From assembly GCA_015686845.1 (NCBI GenBank), contig JADPRS010000028.1, positions 1 to 44,843 of the forward strand: a stretch of DNA of 44,843 nt, written 5' to 3'. The position numbers were made by a program, and so were the translations under genes. A model generated the notes under the pieces. The model saw nothing but the letters and a program-made list of their open reading frames with translations, searched no databases and was not told where the DNA came from. Source of the DNA: Lutibacter sp. B2 (lineage in GTDB: Bacteria; Bacillota; Clostridia; Peptostreptococcales; Thermotaleaceae). Below, in pieces: positions 32,821-42,400 of this stretch (position 1 is its first letter; each line of letters begins with the position of its first letter).

Positions 32821-34143
32821 ATGGATAAAAGCACATTAAAAGCAAAGATTTGCGAAACGATTGATCAGTATAAAGATGAAATCATATCCATAGGACAGGA
32901 TATCTATGATCATCCTGAACTAGGTTATAAAGAATTCTATGCAACAAATTTAATCAGTAATAAATTTAAAGAATTAGGATTATCTGTCAAAGATCATATT
33001 GCTGTTACTGGGTGTCGCGGTAGTATTAATCAAGATAAAAACGGTCCTAAAATTGCAGTTCTTGGAGAAATGGATGCAATCATGTGCCACGAGCATAAAG
33101 ATGCTGATAAGGAAACAGGTGCCATTCATGCTTGTGGTCATCATATTCAATCTGCTGCAATGATGGGGGTAGCCATAGGCCTTATTCGTTCTGGTGCAAT
33201 AGACTCTTTAGACGGAAAAATAGACTTTTTTGCAGTTCCTGCAGAGGAATTCGTAGAACTTGAATATCGCTCTCAACTAAAAGATGCTGGCAAAATAAAG
33301 TACTTTGGAGGAAAACAAGAATTAATTTCAAATGGAGAATTTGATGATGTGAGTATGGCTATGATGATTCACTCCTTAGATTTAGAAAAAGAAAACAAAA
33401 AAGCATTGATTGGTCCTGTGGGAAATGGTTTTGTAGGAAAAAAAGTTCAGTTTATAGGAAAAGAATCACACGCTGGAGGTGCTCCTGAAAAGGGAGTGAA
33501 TGCATTAAATGCAGCTATGCTTGCCATCAACAATATCCATGCACAAAGAGAAACATTTACGGAAGCTGAAAGAGTAAGAGTTCATCCAATTATCACAAAG
33601 GGCGGAGACATCGTAAATGTAGTTCCTGCTGATGTACGTATGGAATCTTATGTTCGTGCTAGAACCATTAACGGAATGCTTGATGCAAATACAAAGGTCA
33701 ATCGGGCCCTTAGAGCAGGGGCTATGGCCGTAGGTGCAAATATAAAGATCAATGAAATCCCAGGGTATCTTCCTCTGTTACAAAATGATCCTTTAGATAC
33801 ACTATTTAAAAATAATATACAATCATTTATTTCTGAAGAAGAAATTTTTGAAGGTGGAGATTTTACAGGTTCTTTTGACTTCGGAGATGTATCTCATATA
33901 ATCCCTACCCTTCATCCAATGATTGGTGGGATCAGTGGAGATTTACATACGAGAGATTTTAAGGTATCTGACGATGAATTGGCTTATATTATTTCTGCAA
34001 AGGCTATGGCAATGACCATTGTAGATTTGCTATTTGATCATGCGAAGGAAGCAAATAATATACTATCTAATTTCAAACCTGTTCTTACAAAAGAAGAATA
34101 TTTAAAACTGTTAGAAGGTATTGATCGAACAATCGAAGAATAA
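32821..34143 (+). CDS. M20-family amidohydrolase (AbgB/aminoacylase-like)
   Basis: A 440-aa cytoplasmic metal-dependent amidohydrolase of peptidase family M20. Marks are DIYDHPELGYKEF, the metal-site GEMDA and HACGHHIQSAAMMG, a glutamate pair in VPAEEFVE, the dimerisation-domain motif GKESHAGGAPEKGVNALNA, and a C-terminal SFDFGDVSHIIPTLHPM with the last metal ligand. It resembles AbgB-type p-aminobenzoyl-glutamate hydrolases and IAA-amino-acid hydrolases more than allantoate amidohydrolase. It follows the membrane pair by 18 bases with GGAGG, so it probably cleaves the amide that they import. Confidence 0.88.
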   Translation: MDKSTLKAKICETIDQYKDEIISIGQDIYDHPELGYKEFYATNLISNKFKELGLSVKDHIAVTGCRGSINQDKNGPKIAVLGEMDAIMCHEHKDADKETGAIHACGHHIQSAAMMGVAIGLIRSGAIDSLDGKIDFFAVPAEEFVELEYRSQLKDAGKIKYFGGKQELISNGEFDDVSMAMMIHSLDLEKENKKALIGPVGNGFVGKKVQFIGKESHAGGAPEKGVNALNAAMLAINNIHAQRETFTEAERVRVHPIITKGGDIVNVVPADVRMESYVRARTINGMLDANTKVNRALRAGAMAVGANIKINEIPGYLPLLQNDPLDTLFKNNIQSFISEEEIFEGGDFTGSFDFGDVSHIIPTLHPMIGGISGDLHTRDFKVSDDELAYIISAKAMAMTIVDLLFDHAKEANNILSNFKPVLTKEEYLKLLEGIDRTIEE

Positions 34144-34151
34144 TACATATT

Positions 34152-34194
34152 CAAAAAAAAGCGTTAGATAAATTTTTATCTAACGCTTCTTTTT
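34152..34194. terminator. Bidirectional terminator between amidohydrolase and glycoside-hydrolase-like genes
   Basis: A perfect 12-bp stem AAGCGTTAGATA / TATCTAACGCTT with a six-base loop and T runs on both strands, lying between two converging genes. Confidence 0.9.
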
Positions 34195-34195
34195 A

Positions 34196-35677
34196 TTAGT
34201 TTTTAACGGCACCTTCAGAATATCTATTTGCTGCATTCCAAAGTAAATATTCTTCTACTCCATTGTCTTTTAATGCTTTGATTTGAGCTCTTACTTCTTG
34301 ATCTCTATATTTGATATGTCCCTTTACCCAACCTGCTGTAAAATCTTGAATCCAAGGACGAATCATTGCTGGCGTTTCAATTGTAGCATTTCTGCCTATT
34401 GCATCTTTTGTTCCAATATATACGGTTTCATAGGGATGTGCATCTGGAATATCTTGTCCATAAGTTCCATTTCCGTAGTGACTTGGATACATCATAGGAG
34501 AAACATAATCCGTTACATTACTTACTGCTTCCCAATGTTGTCCTAATCCCATATCGTCTGATACAGAACCTACTAGTCCAAATATATCCGCACTTATATA
34601 AACTTGTTCTTTTGAAAGTTCAGCATACGCTTGTTTTAAAAAGTTTTGTATTGTTTGTGGCTTGCTTTTATCTGCTACATTGTTTCTATAATCTAGCACT
34701 GAGTCGAGTTTGTTTCCATTTGAAGCTGGGAAACGTACATAATCAAATTGTATTTCATTAAATCCATTCTTAGCAGCTTCCTTAGCAACGGCTATATCAT
34801 AATTCCAAAGTTCTCTATCATGAGGAGATGCCCATCTTAATTTATCTTTACTTTCAAATACATTTCCAGTTCTTTTATCCAAAATAGCTCTATCTGGATG
34901 AACCTTTGTATACATAGGATCTTTGAAAGTAACAATTCTTGCTATGGTATAAATTCCATTATCTTTTAATATTTTCATTCTCCTATTTAGTTCTTCTTTA
35001 TTCACTCTTGCTCTACTATTTCCTTCTGGCGAATATTTTGCAGCTGCTTCATTTGCAAATAGCATGATTCCGTCATCATCTTTTACATCGATAACAAATG
35101 CATTAATATCACTTTCCTGTGCAAGTTTTAAAAGAGAGTCAAATTTTGCTCCTATAAAAGAGTGTTGGGTCATATAAACACCTTTTACTTTTACCCTTGG
35201 GTTGTTAGGATATTCTTTTACTTTCTTTTGTGGTGAAAAATCTAAAACTCTTAAAGATTCACTTAATAATTCCATTCGATCTTTTACTGTATATTCAGAA
35301 GTAATCCATCCTAATTCTTTTCCATTTGGCGTTTCTAATTCTATTTTGTACCACACATCATTATTTTCAGTTGTCGCTTGTTCTATTATCGTTACTGGAC
35401 TTCCTTTAATTAGGCTTCCAACTGAAGGTGCCGTGCTATTTGCTTCTTTTCTTACGTTTAATTTACTCGCGCTAATATATACTACATTTTCACTCGCTTT
35501 TGCTTTTTGTTCTTTTTCATTAAAAGTTTCTTCTTTCCCATTGTTTTCCTTATACACTTCTTTTGTCGTACTTTCATCCGCTTTCGATGTAGATGTATTA
35601 TCTTTTTTTAATACACTCATACCTCCAATAATTATTGCAATTATTACTAAAACTGCCATAATTTTGTTTTTACTCAT
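34196..35677 (-). CDS. Surface-anchored SH3 + putative glycoside hydrolase (DUF4015/GH13-like barrel)
   Basis: A 493-aa exported protein. An N-terminal hydrophobic segment (about 5-23) acts as signal or anchor, followed by a lysine/glutamate-rich linker, an SH3 domain (about 68-130: YISASKLNVRKEANSTAPSVG) and a barrel domain (about 165-485) of the DUF4015 putative glycoside hydrolase type. Recognisable barrel segments are GVYMTQHSF, AFVIDVKDDDG, GFNEIQFDYVRFPA, and YISADIFGL. SH3 domains of this kind usually bind cell wall, so a role on peptidoglycan or a wall polysaccharide is likely; activity is untested. Transcribed alone, away from the biotin operon. Confidence 0.85.
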   Translation of the reverse strand: MSKNKIMAVLVIIAIIIGGMSVLKKDNTSTSKADESTTKEVYKENNGKEETFNEKEQKAKASENVVYISASKLNVRKEANSTAPSVGSLIKGSPVTIIEQATTENNDVWYKIELETPNGKELGWITSEYTVKDRMELLSESLRVLDFSPQKKVKEYPNNPRVKVKGVYMTQHSFIGAKFDSLLKLAQESDINAFVIDVKDDDGIMLFANEAAAKYSPEGNSRARVNKEELNRRMKILKDNGIYTIARIVTFKDPMYTKVHPDRAILDKRTGNVFESKDKLRWASPHDRELWNYDIAVAKEAAKNGFNEIQFDYVRFPASNGNKLDSVLDYRNNVADKSKPQTIQNFLKQAYAELSKEQVYISADIFGLVGSVSDDMGLGQHWEAVSNVTDYVSPMMYPSHYGNGTYGQDIPDAHPYETVYIGTKDAIGRNATIETPAMIRPWIQDFTAGWVKGHIKYRDQEVRAQIKALKDNGVEEYLLWNAANRYSEGAVKN

Positions 35678-35761
35678 ATTGCCACCTCACTCTTCCCTAT
35701 TTTCTTTATTATAACACGATATTGTGACAATTATTTTAATTAATTTTTTACATTTTGGTTT

Positions 35762-35790
35762 CAAAAAGCACCTATCTTATAATAGGTGCT
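35762..35790 (-). terminator. Terminator of the biotin operon
   Basis: A 9-bp stem AGCACCTAT / ATAGGTGCT with a six-base loop followed by five T on the minus strand, just after bioD. Confidence 0.85.
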
Positions 35791-35802
35791 GAAAACAAAG
35801 GC

Positions 35803-36510
35803 TTATAGATTTAAATTTTTTACATTTACATTTTTTTCAAACTCACTTCTAATATTTTTAATTAAGTCTTTTTCATTTTCCACAGTAGGTAATTGATTAA
35901 TTATTCCTAGAATAGATTTTTTTGTTATTTTTTCTATCATCTTAATATTATCATCGTCAATGATACTTCCTTTATAGCCATTTATAATAATACCTTTTAT
36001 TTCTACCCCTAATCCCTCTGCATAATGAACCGTTAGACAAGTATGATTAATCGTTCCAATGCCTGCTCTTGCTACGATTATAACGGGTAGATTTAAATCC
36101 TTCATCAAATTACTTATGGTATAATTTTCATCAATCAAAGGTACGACTGCTCCTCCGCTACCTTCAACTACAACTAGGTCATATTGATCCGCTAATACTT
36201 TATAATCTTTCATGATCTTTTCTGGCTCGATTTTTACATGCTCAATTTGTGCCGATAAATGAGGGGATGCTGGCTTTTTTAAGCAATAACTATAAAGATT
36301 TTTTAAATCTTCCTCTATATTGGCAACTTTTCTAACAAACTCAGCATCTGTAGGAATCAGCCCCTCTTCTGTTTCAAGTCCACCACTTTGAACGGGCTTA
36401 AATCCACATGCATTATATCCATTTTTTCTTAAGACATGTACCAATCCTGCTGTTACAAATGTTTTTCCAACATCCGTATCGGTTCCTAAGATAAATATTC
36501 CTTTTCCCAT
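35803..36510 (-). CDS. bioD: Dethiobiotin synthetase
   Basis: A 235-aa cytoplasmic enzyme that closes the ureido ring of dethiobiotin from 7,8-diaminopelargonate, CO2 and ATP. The P-loop GTDTDVGKTFVTAGL is at residues 9-23, GFKPVQSG follows, and VVVEGSGGAVVPL is the second conserved region. It is third in the bioY-bioB-bioD operon. bioA, bioF and pimelate genes are not in the window, so the diaminopelargonate must come from elsewhere. Confidence 0.95.
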   Translation of the reverse strand: MGKGIFILGTDTDVGKTFVTAGLVHVLRKNGYNACGFKPVQSGGLETEEGLIPTDAEFVRKVANIEEDLKNLYSYCLKKPASPHLSAQIEHVKIEPEKIMKDYKVLADQYDLVVVEGSGGAVVPLIDENYTISNLMKDLNLPVIIVARAGIGTINHTCLTVHYAEGLGVEIKGIIINGYKGSIIDDDNIKMIEKITKKSILGIINQLPTVENEKDLIKNIRSEFEKNVNVKNLNL

Positions 36511-36531
36511 TTTATACTTTCCCCCTACACT

Positions 36532-37509
36532 TTAAACTTCAAATCCAGCTTTTTTAATCATCTCAATATCTTGAGGTATTTTATTCCCAATGGTCGTCAA
36601 GTAGTTTCCCACCAAAGCCCCATTAATTCCTGCATGAAGTCCTTTTTCCTGAAGATCTCCCAAAGCGATTCTCCCTCCTGCATATCGAATACTCGCCTTT
36701 GGTAAAATCAAACGATAGATAGCAATGGTTTTTAAAATCTCCATAGGTGATACAATCTCATTATCCTCAAGTGGTGTACCTGGTACTGGCGTTAGAATAT
36801 TAATCGGTACAGATTTGATCTTTAACCTTTTAATCTCATAGGCCATATCAATTCGATCTTCTACGGTCTCCCCAAGTCCAAGAATCCCTCCACAGCATAC
36901 TTCAATTCCTGCCTTTTGAACATTTAAAATCGTATTGATACGATCTTCATAGGTATGGGTCGTACATATTTTTTCATAATATCTAGGGCTCGTTTCTAAA
37001 TTATGATGATATCTTTTAACTCCTGTTTCCTTTAATTTCAAAGCTTGTTCATAAGAAATAAGGCCATGAGAAGCACAAATCTTTATAATGGTATCCTGAT
37101 CTAATTTTTCGTAAAAGTTAACTAAGTCCTTAAATTCTTCTCCCATCGGACCTCTTCCACTACTTACAAGTGAAAATCTATGGGCTCCTTCACTTTGCAT
37201 CTCTAATGCTCTTTCTAAAACCTTATCATAGTCTAACAAGTCATACATTTTTACGCCTGTATTATAATGGGCTGATTGAGAACAATACGTACAATCCTCA
37301 CTACATTTTCCACTCTTTACATTCATAATCGTACATAAATCTGCTTTATTTCCAACAAATGCTTTTCTAATCTCATTGGCAGCATGAAATAAATAATCAC
37401 ATAATTCACTATTGTTCTCATCTATATTCATTACTTTTAATGCTTCTTCTTTCGTTATCTCTCCACCACTTACGATTCTTTCCTTTATCTGATCTATTAA
37501 TTTCTCCAT
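36532..37509 (-). CDS. bioB: Biotin synthase (radical SAM)
   Basis: A 325-aa enzyme that inserts sulfur into dethiobiotin to give biotin. The radical SAM cysteines are C69, C73 and C76 (GKCSEDCTYCSQS). YHHNLETSPRYYEKICTTHTYEDR and CCGGILGLGE are the further conserved segments, and the last includes the cysteine that binds the second cluster. Arginine in SIRYAGGR is also present. It starts one base after the bioY stop with AAAGGAG inside bioY. Confidence 0.96.
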   Translation of the reverse strand: MEKLIDQIKERIVSGGEITKEEALKVMNIDENNSELCDYLFHAANEIRKAFVGNKADLCTIMNVKSGKCSEDCTYCSQSAHYNTGVKMYDLLDYDKVLERALEMQSEGAHRFSLVSSGRGPMGEEFKDLVNFYEKLDQDTIIKICASHGLISYEQALKLKETGVKRYHHNLETSPRYYEKICTTHTYEDRINTILNVQKAGIEVCCGGILGLGETVEDRIDMAYEIKRLKIKSVPINILTPVPGTPLEDNEIVSPMEILKTIAIYRLILPKASIRYAGGRIALGDLQEKGLHAGINGALVGNYLTTIGNKIPQDIEMIKKAGFEV

Positions 37510-37510
37510 A

Positions 37511-38098
37511 TTAGATCTCCTTTACTCCAGTTTTTGATCGTACCTTAAAGTATCCTGCTCTTTTTAATACTGGAATCACTCTCGTAGCAGCTATTGCTAT
37601 TACAATACTGATTACTAAATCTTTTATAATGAATGGATAAAAACCAAATGTCATTGCATCTGAAAAATCAATTGGCTTTTTAAGATAATAATGCAAAATC
37701 ATATATAAGTACGGAACCCCCACTATATAAACTGCTGCAAGTCCTGGTAATACGCATTTTAATATATTAAAAAATGAAAATTCATCTTGTTTCTCAATTA
37801 AGTATCCAATGATCAGTGCACATAATATATATCCTAAAAGATATCCAAATGTAGGAATCAATACATAAGATGGCCCTCCACCTTTTGTAAATACAGGCAC
37901 GCCACAAAGTCCAATGGCTACATATAATAATTGTGAATAAAGTCCTAATCTAGCTCCTAAAAACACACCTGAAAAAGCACAAAATACATATTGTAGTGTA
38001 ACAGGTACTACGGTTATGGGAATCTGGATAAATGCTCCTATTGCAGTAAGTGCAGCAAATAATGATACCAATATAAGTTCTCTCGTTGTAATCTTCAT
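37511..38098 (-). CDS. bioY: Biotin ECF transporter S component BioY
   Basis: A 195-aa membrane protein with six hydrophobic segments, the biotin-binding part of an ECF importer. Signatures are ALTAIGAFIQIPITVVPVTLQ and GGPSYVLIPTFGYLLGY. The energising EcfA/T genes are not next to it, as is usual for group II systems. First gene of the bio operon, with an AGGAGGAG site; regulated by BirA at the operator upstream. Confidence 0.95.
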   Translation of the reverse strand: MKITTRELILVSLFAALTAIGAFIQIPITVVPVTLQYVFCAFSGVFLGARLGLYSQLLYVAIGLCGVPVFTKGGGPSYVLIPTFGYLLGYILCALIIGYLIEKQDEFSFFNILKCVLPGLAAVYIVGVPYLYMILHYYLKKPIDFSDAMTFGFYPFIIKDLVISIVIAIAATRVIPVLKRAGYFKVRSKTGVKEI

Positions 38099-38130
38099 TT
38101 TTCTCCTCCTATAAACTAATTTCGACTTTT

Positions 38131-38184
38131 ATAATATAGTAGCAACCCTCGTTTGTCAACCGTATAAATTATACAAGTTTACAA
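38131..38184 (-). promoter_or_regulatory. Biotin operon promoter with BirA operator
   Basis: Minus strand -35 TTGACA (38159-38154) and -10 TATTAT (38136-38131) have a 17-base spacer. The inverted repeat TTGTCAACC (38153-38161) and AGTTTACAA (38176-38184), 14 bases apart, matches the BirA operator pattern TTGTAAACC-N14/15-GGTTTACAA with few mismatches. One arm covers the -35, so biotinyl-AMP-bound BirA should block the polymerase. Confidence 0.85.
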
Positions 38185-38252
38185 TATGATTATTTGTATA
38201 AGGAGTATCTGTAACAAAAAGAACGTTAAGAATCTAAGCCTAGTAACCTTAA

Positions 38253-38293
38253 TATTAAAACAGGAGCTATTTAAAATATCTCCTGTTTTTTAA
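38253..38293 (-). terminator. Terminator after the response regulator gene
   Basis: The stem TTAAAACAGGAG / CTCCTGTTTTTTAA encloses a 12-base AT loop and is followed by T on the minus strand. The phrase TTAAAACAGG recurs in the terminator at 42.7 kb. Confidence 0.85.
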
Positions 38294-38330
38294 TACTTAC
38301 TATACATGGAATTTTTAATGTTCCCTATTT

Positions 38331-39482
38331 TCAGTAAACCATTGTTTCATTTTTCTTTATTCTTTTAATTTTACAATCAACCTTTTCATACAATTCTTTG
38401 GTAACATCACTTAGTTCTACACCCAATTCACGCTTAAAATCATTTGATATCTTTTTATAATGTTCTTTAAAACTAGTGTAGTCTTCTATATTTACATAAG
38501 CACGGAGCAATATTGCATGAATTTCCTCAATATATGGATTTTTTTCAAGTATTGCTTTTAAATAAGAAATTGCTTCACTGTATTTTCCTTCTATCATGTA
38601 GAAATCTGATATTTCTCTAAGTATATTCATATATCTCTCACTAAATCGTTCCTGTTCATTCTTCGCCCAACAATAGTCATTTTCTTCTAGATACTCTGCG
38701 CTGTATAATTTAATCCGTTTTTCGAATAATTCTATGTTTTTACTGTTTATGACCCGATTACTATTAAACATCTTCTCAAATTCTTCAATGTCAAAAAACA
38801 TTGTCCCTATATCTAATTTATACATTTCATTTGAATACATAATTGCTTGATCAAGGTTTATAGATTTTAATCCATTCCTTACATAATATATAGTGGTATG
38901 CAAAAGCTTGATTGCTTGTTCTTCTTCTTTGTCATGCCAAAGTGCTTCAATGATTTTGGATTTATGTACAAACTTACCTCTATTATGTACAAGATATGCA
39001 GCAAGCTCTTTTGCTTTAGAAGTCCGCCACTTGATCCCTTTTTGATCTCTTATTATTTCAAAGTTTCCAAAACACAAAATTTTATTTTCTACCTTCTCTT
39101 TCTTTGGTTGAAGGATATCTTTATGTCTTTTTACAACCCGTTCTAGTGTCTTATCTAGTCTTCTTTTCAGTACTGGCTTCATGACATAATCTATTGCATT
39201 CACTTCAAATGCATCCACTGCATAATCATTATAAGCTGTAACAAATACGATTTCCACATTGTTGTCTATTTCCAATATTTTCTCTGCCACCTCAATGCCG
39301 TTCATCTTTGGCATTTCAATATCTAAAAAAATCAAATGGACTTTTTCTTTTTTTATTTCTTCAAAAATCTTAGTTATATCTGTATATGCTCCTACAATCT
39401 CAATATAATCATATCCCTTAAGAATACGTTCTAAGTTGTTTAACGCTGGTCTTTCATCATCGACCAATATCGTTCTAATCAA
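38331..39482 (-). CDS. Response regulator with REC, winged-helix and BTAD (SARP-like) domains
   Basis: A 383-aa response regulator. The start is placed at TTG at 39482, five bases after GGTGAGG and overlapping the kinase stop by eight bases; a longer frame to 39560 has no such site. REC (1-120) has D54 (LIFLDIEMPKMNG) as phospho-acceptor. A winged-helix (about 138-215) has KIIEALWHDKEEEQAIKLLHTTIYYVRNGL, and the rest (about 225-370) is a helical BTAD region (LRAYVNIEDYTSFKEHYKKISNDFKRELGVE). This makes it SARP-like in the DNA-binding half, an arrangement found with 7TMR-DISM kinases in Firmicutes. The cognate kinase is the gene just upstream. Targets unknown. Confidence 0.88.
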   Translation of the reverse strand: MIRTILVDDERPALNNLERILKGYDYIEIVGAYTDITKIFEEIKKEKVHLIFLDIEMPKMNGIEVAEKILEIDNNVEIVFVTAYNDYAVDAFEVNAIDYVMKPVLKRRLDKTLERVVKRHKDILQPKKEKVENKILCFGNFEIIRDQKGIKWRTSKAKELAAYLVHNRGKFVHKSKIIEALWHDKEEEQAIKLLHTTIYYVRNGLKSINLDQAIMYSNEMYKLDIGTMFFDIEEFEKMFNSNRVINSKNIELFEKRIKLYSAEYLEENDYCWAKNEQERFSERYMNILREISDFYMIEGKYSEAISYLKAILEKNPYIEEIHAILLRAYVNIEDYTSFKEHYKKISNDFKRELGVELSDVTKELYEKVDCKIKRIKKNETMVY

Positions 39483-42400
39483 AAACCTCACCGCTCTCAT
39501 GTGGAATCTTAATACAAACTGTCGTTCCCTTTTCAACTTCACTTTCAATTTCAATTCCATATCCGTAAATGCATTTCAATCTTTTGGTTACATTTCTAAG
39601 ACCTACACTCTTTCCTGTGAACTTCTCATCTAGAATAGGTGTTAGTTTGTCCTTCGGTATACCCACCCCATCATCTTCTACTTTAATGATAATAAAGTCC
39701 CTATTTTCTTTAATAGAAATTTTTATATTTCCACCTTCTTCTCTTTTCAATATTCCATGCTTCACTGCATTTTCTACTATTGGCTGTAAAAGAAGTGTCG
39801 GAATCATAAAGTTAATAGGATCAACATCATATTGACAGTTTATTTTTTCCTCAAATCTAGCTTTCTCAATTGATAGATAAGACTGAACAAACTCTATTTC
39901 TTTTTCAATGCGCACAAATTTATCCATATTGCTAAAATGGAAGCTATTTCTTAAATAATTGCTTAAATCCGTAATTAATTCTGCTGCTTTTTCAGGATTT
40001 GTCCAGCAAAAGGATACAATTGTATTTAATGCATTATACAAAAAATGTGGTTTTATTTGCGCCTGTAAAAATGCCATTTCTGCATGAATTGCATAATGAA
40101 CAGATTTTTTTAGTTCAAGAAGCGTCTTTACACGAGCTCTTAATTCACTCATTTCAAAAGGCTTTGGTAAAAAATCATTGGCCCCTGATTCAAAGCCTGT
40201 CAAAATAGCTTCTGCATTATTCTGCGCCGTAAGCATGATCACAGGCAAATCATAAATAGAATATTTCTCACGAATCTTTCTACATACTTCGTATCCTGAC
40301 ATGTGTGGCATCATAATATCAAGAATGACAAGGTCTATTTTTTTATTTTTTGAAATTGTATTCAATGCCTGTATGCCGTTTGTAACTGCAATAACAGAGT
40401 ATCTTTCAGTAGACAATATATTGACAAGAGAATGCAAATTTACATAGTCATCGTCCACTATTAACACAGTGAATTCTCCATCCTGCTCAAAACTTACTGG
40501 TTCTTCAGAAAATGGATGTTGTAAATGATTTTCCTCAAATATTCTTTCCTTTTTAGCGGTAACAATTTTTTCTCTATGATTACTAATCGGCATAGTAAAG
40601 GTAAATTTTGACCCTTTTCCTACCTCTGACGTTACCCATATTTTCCCTCCCTGTATTTCTACAAGCTGTTTTGTAATGCTAAGACCTAGTCCAGTACCTC
40701 CATAGGATCTTGTTAAAGATGTATTTCCCTGCTCAAAGGACTTAAAAATATCATCCAACTTCTCTTTTGGTATTCCAATGCCCGTATCTTCTACACTTAT
40801 TTCTACCATGTTGTTATTTTCTATAGCTGAAATACTTATTTTACCATTTTCCGTAAACTTCACAGCATTTCCTACTAAATTATATATAACCTGTAGCATT
40901 CGATCCTTATCCCCATAAACAAAAGGGATATCCATTGGCAGATCATTACTTACTATAATTTCCTTATTTGTAAGCAGATGTCTTTGTACAGCCAATACCT
41001 CTTGTACGATTTGTTGTAGATCTACACTCTTTCTATAAAGTTTTATATCTCCATATTTTAAATTTGAATAATCCAATATCTCATTCACAAGATTGGCAAG
41101 TCTTCTTCCGCTTGATACAACCAAAGATAAATTTTCTGTTTGTTTTTTGTCTATCTGTCCCTCCATACTTTGTAAAACAGATTCTGTAATACTGATCATC
41201 CCGTGAAGAGGTGTTCTCAATTCATGAGAAGTATTTGCAAGAAACTCATCTTTAAGCTTATTTAATAAAAGCATTTTATCGGATAATTCTTCAACTTCAT
41301 CAAATGTCTTTGAATATCTTGCTGCTAAAATATATGCTTGGATGAATAACATTATAAATGTTGTAAATCCTATCAATCCACCAGGCTGACTCTCAATTAT
41401 ATTCAAATAATATAAACAGTCATGAATATAAGTTGCCACAAAAAGTATGATTCCTAAAAATAATAAAGTTGCTCCTTGTTTTTTTCTGCGTACAGCTCTA
41501 ATAACAGAAGTTACTATATTGTAGGATATCACTGCCACAAAAATTTCAATAAACATTAAATACTTTGTGTAAATATACATAGGTGTAATAATTATGAAGA
41601 TTGTAAGCAACAATGCTATACAAACACAAACCTTCACAACTTTTTTTGAAGATTCGGCTGGATACACCTCATGAACAAAAACGAACCATATGGTTGCTCC
41701 CCAATAAACTGTCATATATTCAATAAATATGAGCCAATTAAAATCTATTGTAGGAATTAAGGTAGTAATAAAATACTCTCCTGTAAAGAAAATTCTTACT
41801 GACATGCCCAAAAGTGCTACAATGAAATACAAAATAGCTTTATTTCTTCTTTGCAGCCAGTATATGGCCACATGATACAGGATCATACTCAACACAGCAC
41901 CAAAAAGAAGCATCTCTCTTCTTGACGAATTTTCTTTCATCGTTATTATTTGTGTAATCGATCCTAAATCTATAGAATGCCAAAATCCACCTCTTGCGTA
42001 GGTATAGTTTGATACTTGTATAATAATTTCAAATTCATTAGAATCATTTTTAAAATGAGCAATTTGTGGTTTATATTCAGGTACAGTAGTCTCTTTACTT
42101 TTCCCAACAATACCACTTGTTGCAATAGTCTCCCTATTGATCATAAGTTTGTAGGCAGTAGATTGTGTCAATATTTTCAATCCTTTTAAATCATCTATAT
42201 CATTTGTTTTTATCTTTAATCGATAGGTAGCATATCCTTCCCCTAGAAGATTTTTATCATCTATTTTATATTTGTTCCATACACTAGGCACATTAAAATA
42301 CCCACTAGGCTTATACTTTTTATCATCTCCATGAAAATTATCATAAGTAAGCAATTGATTCCAGTAAAATTCCCACTCTCCATCAAGCTTTATGGGTCCA

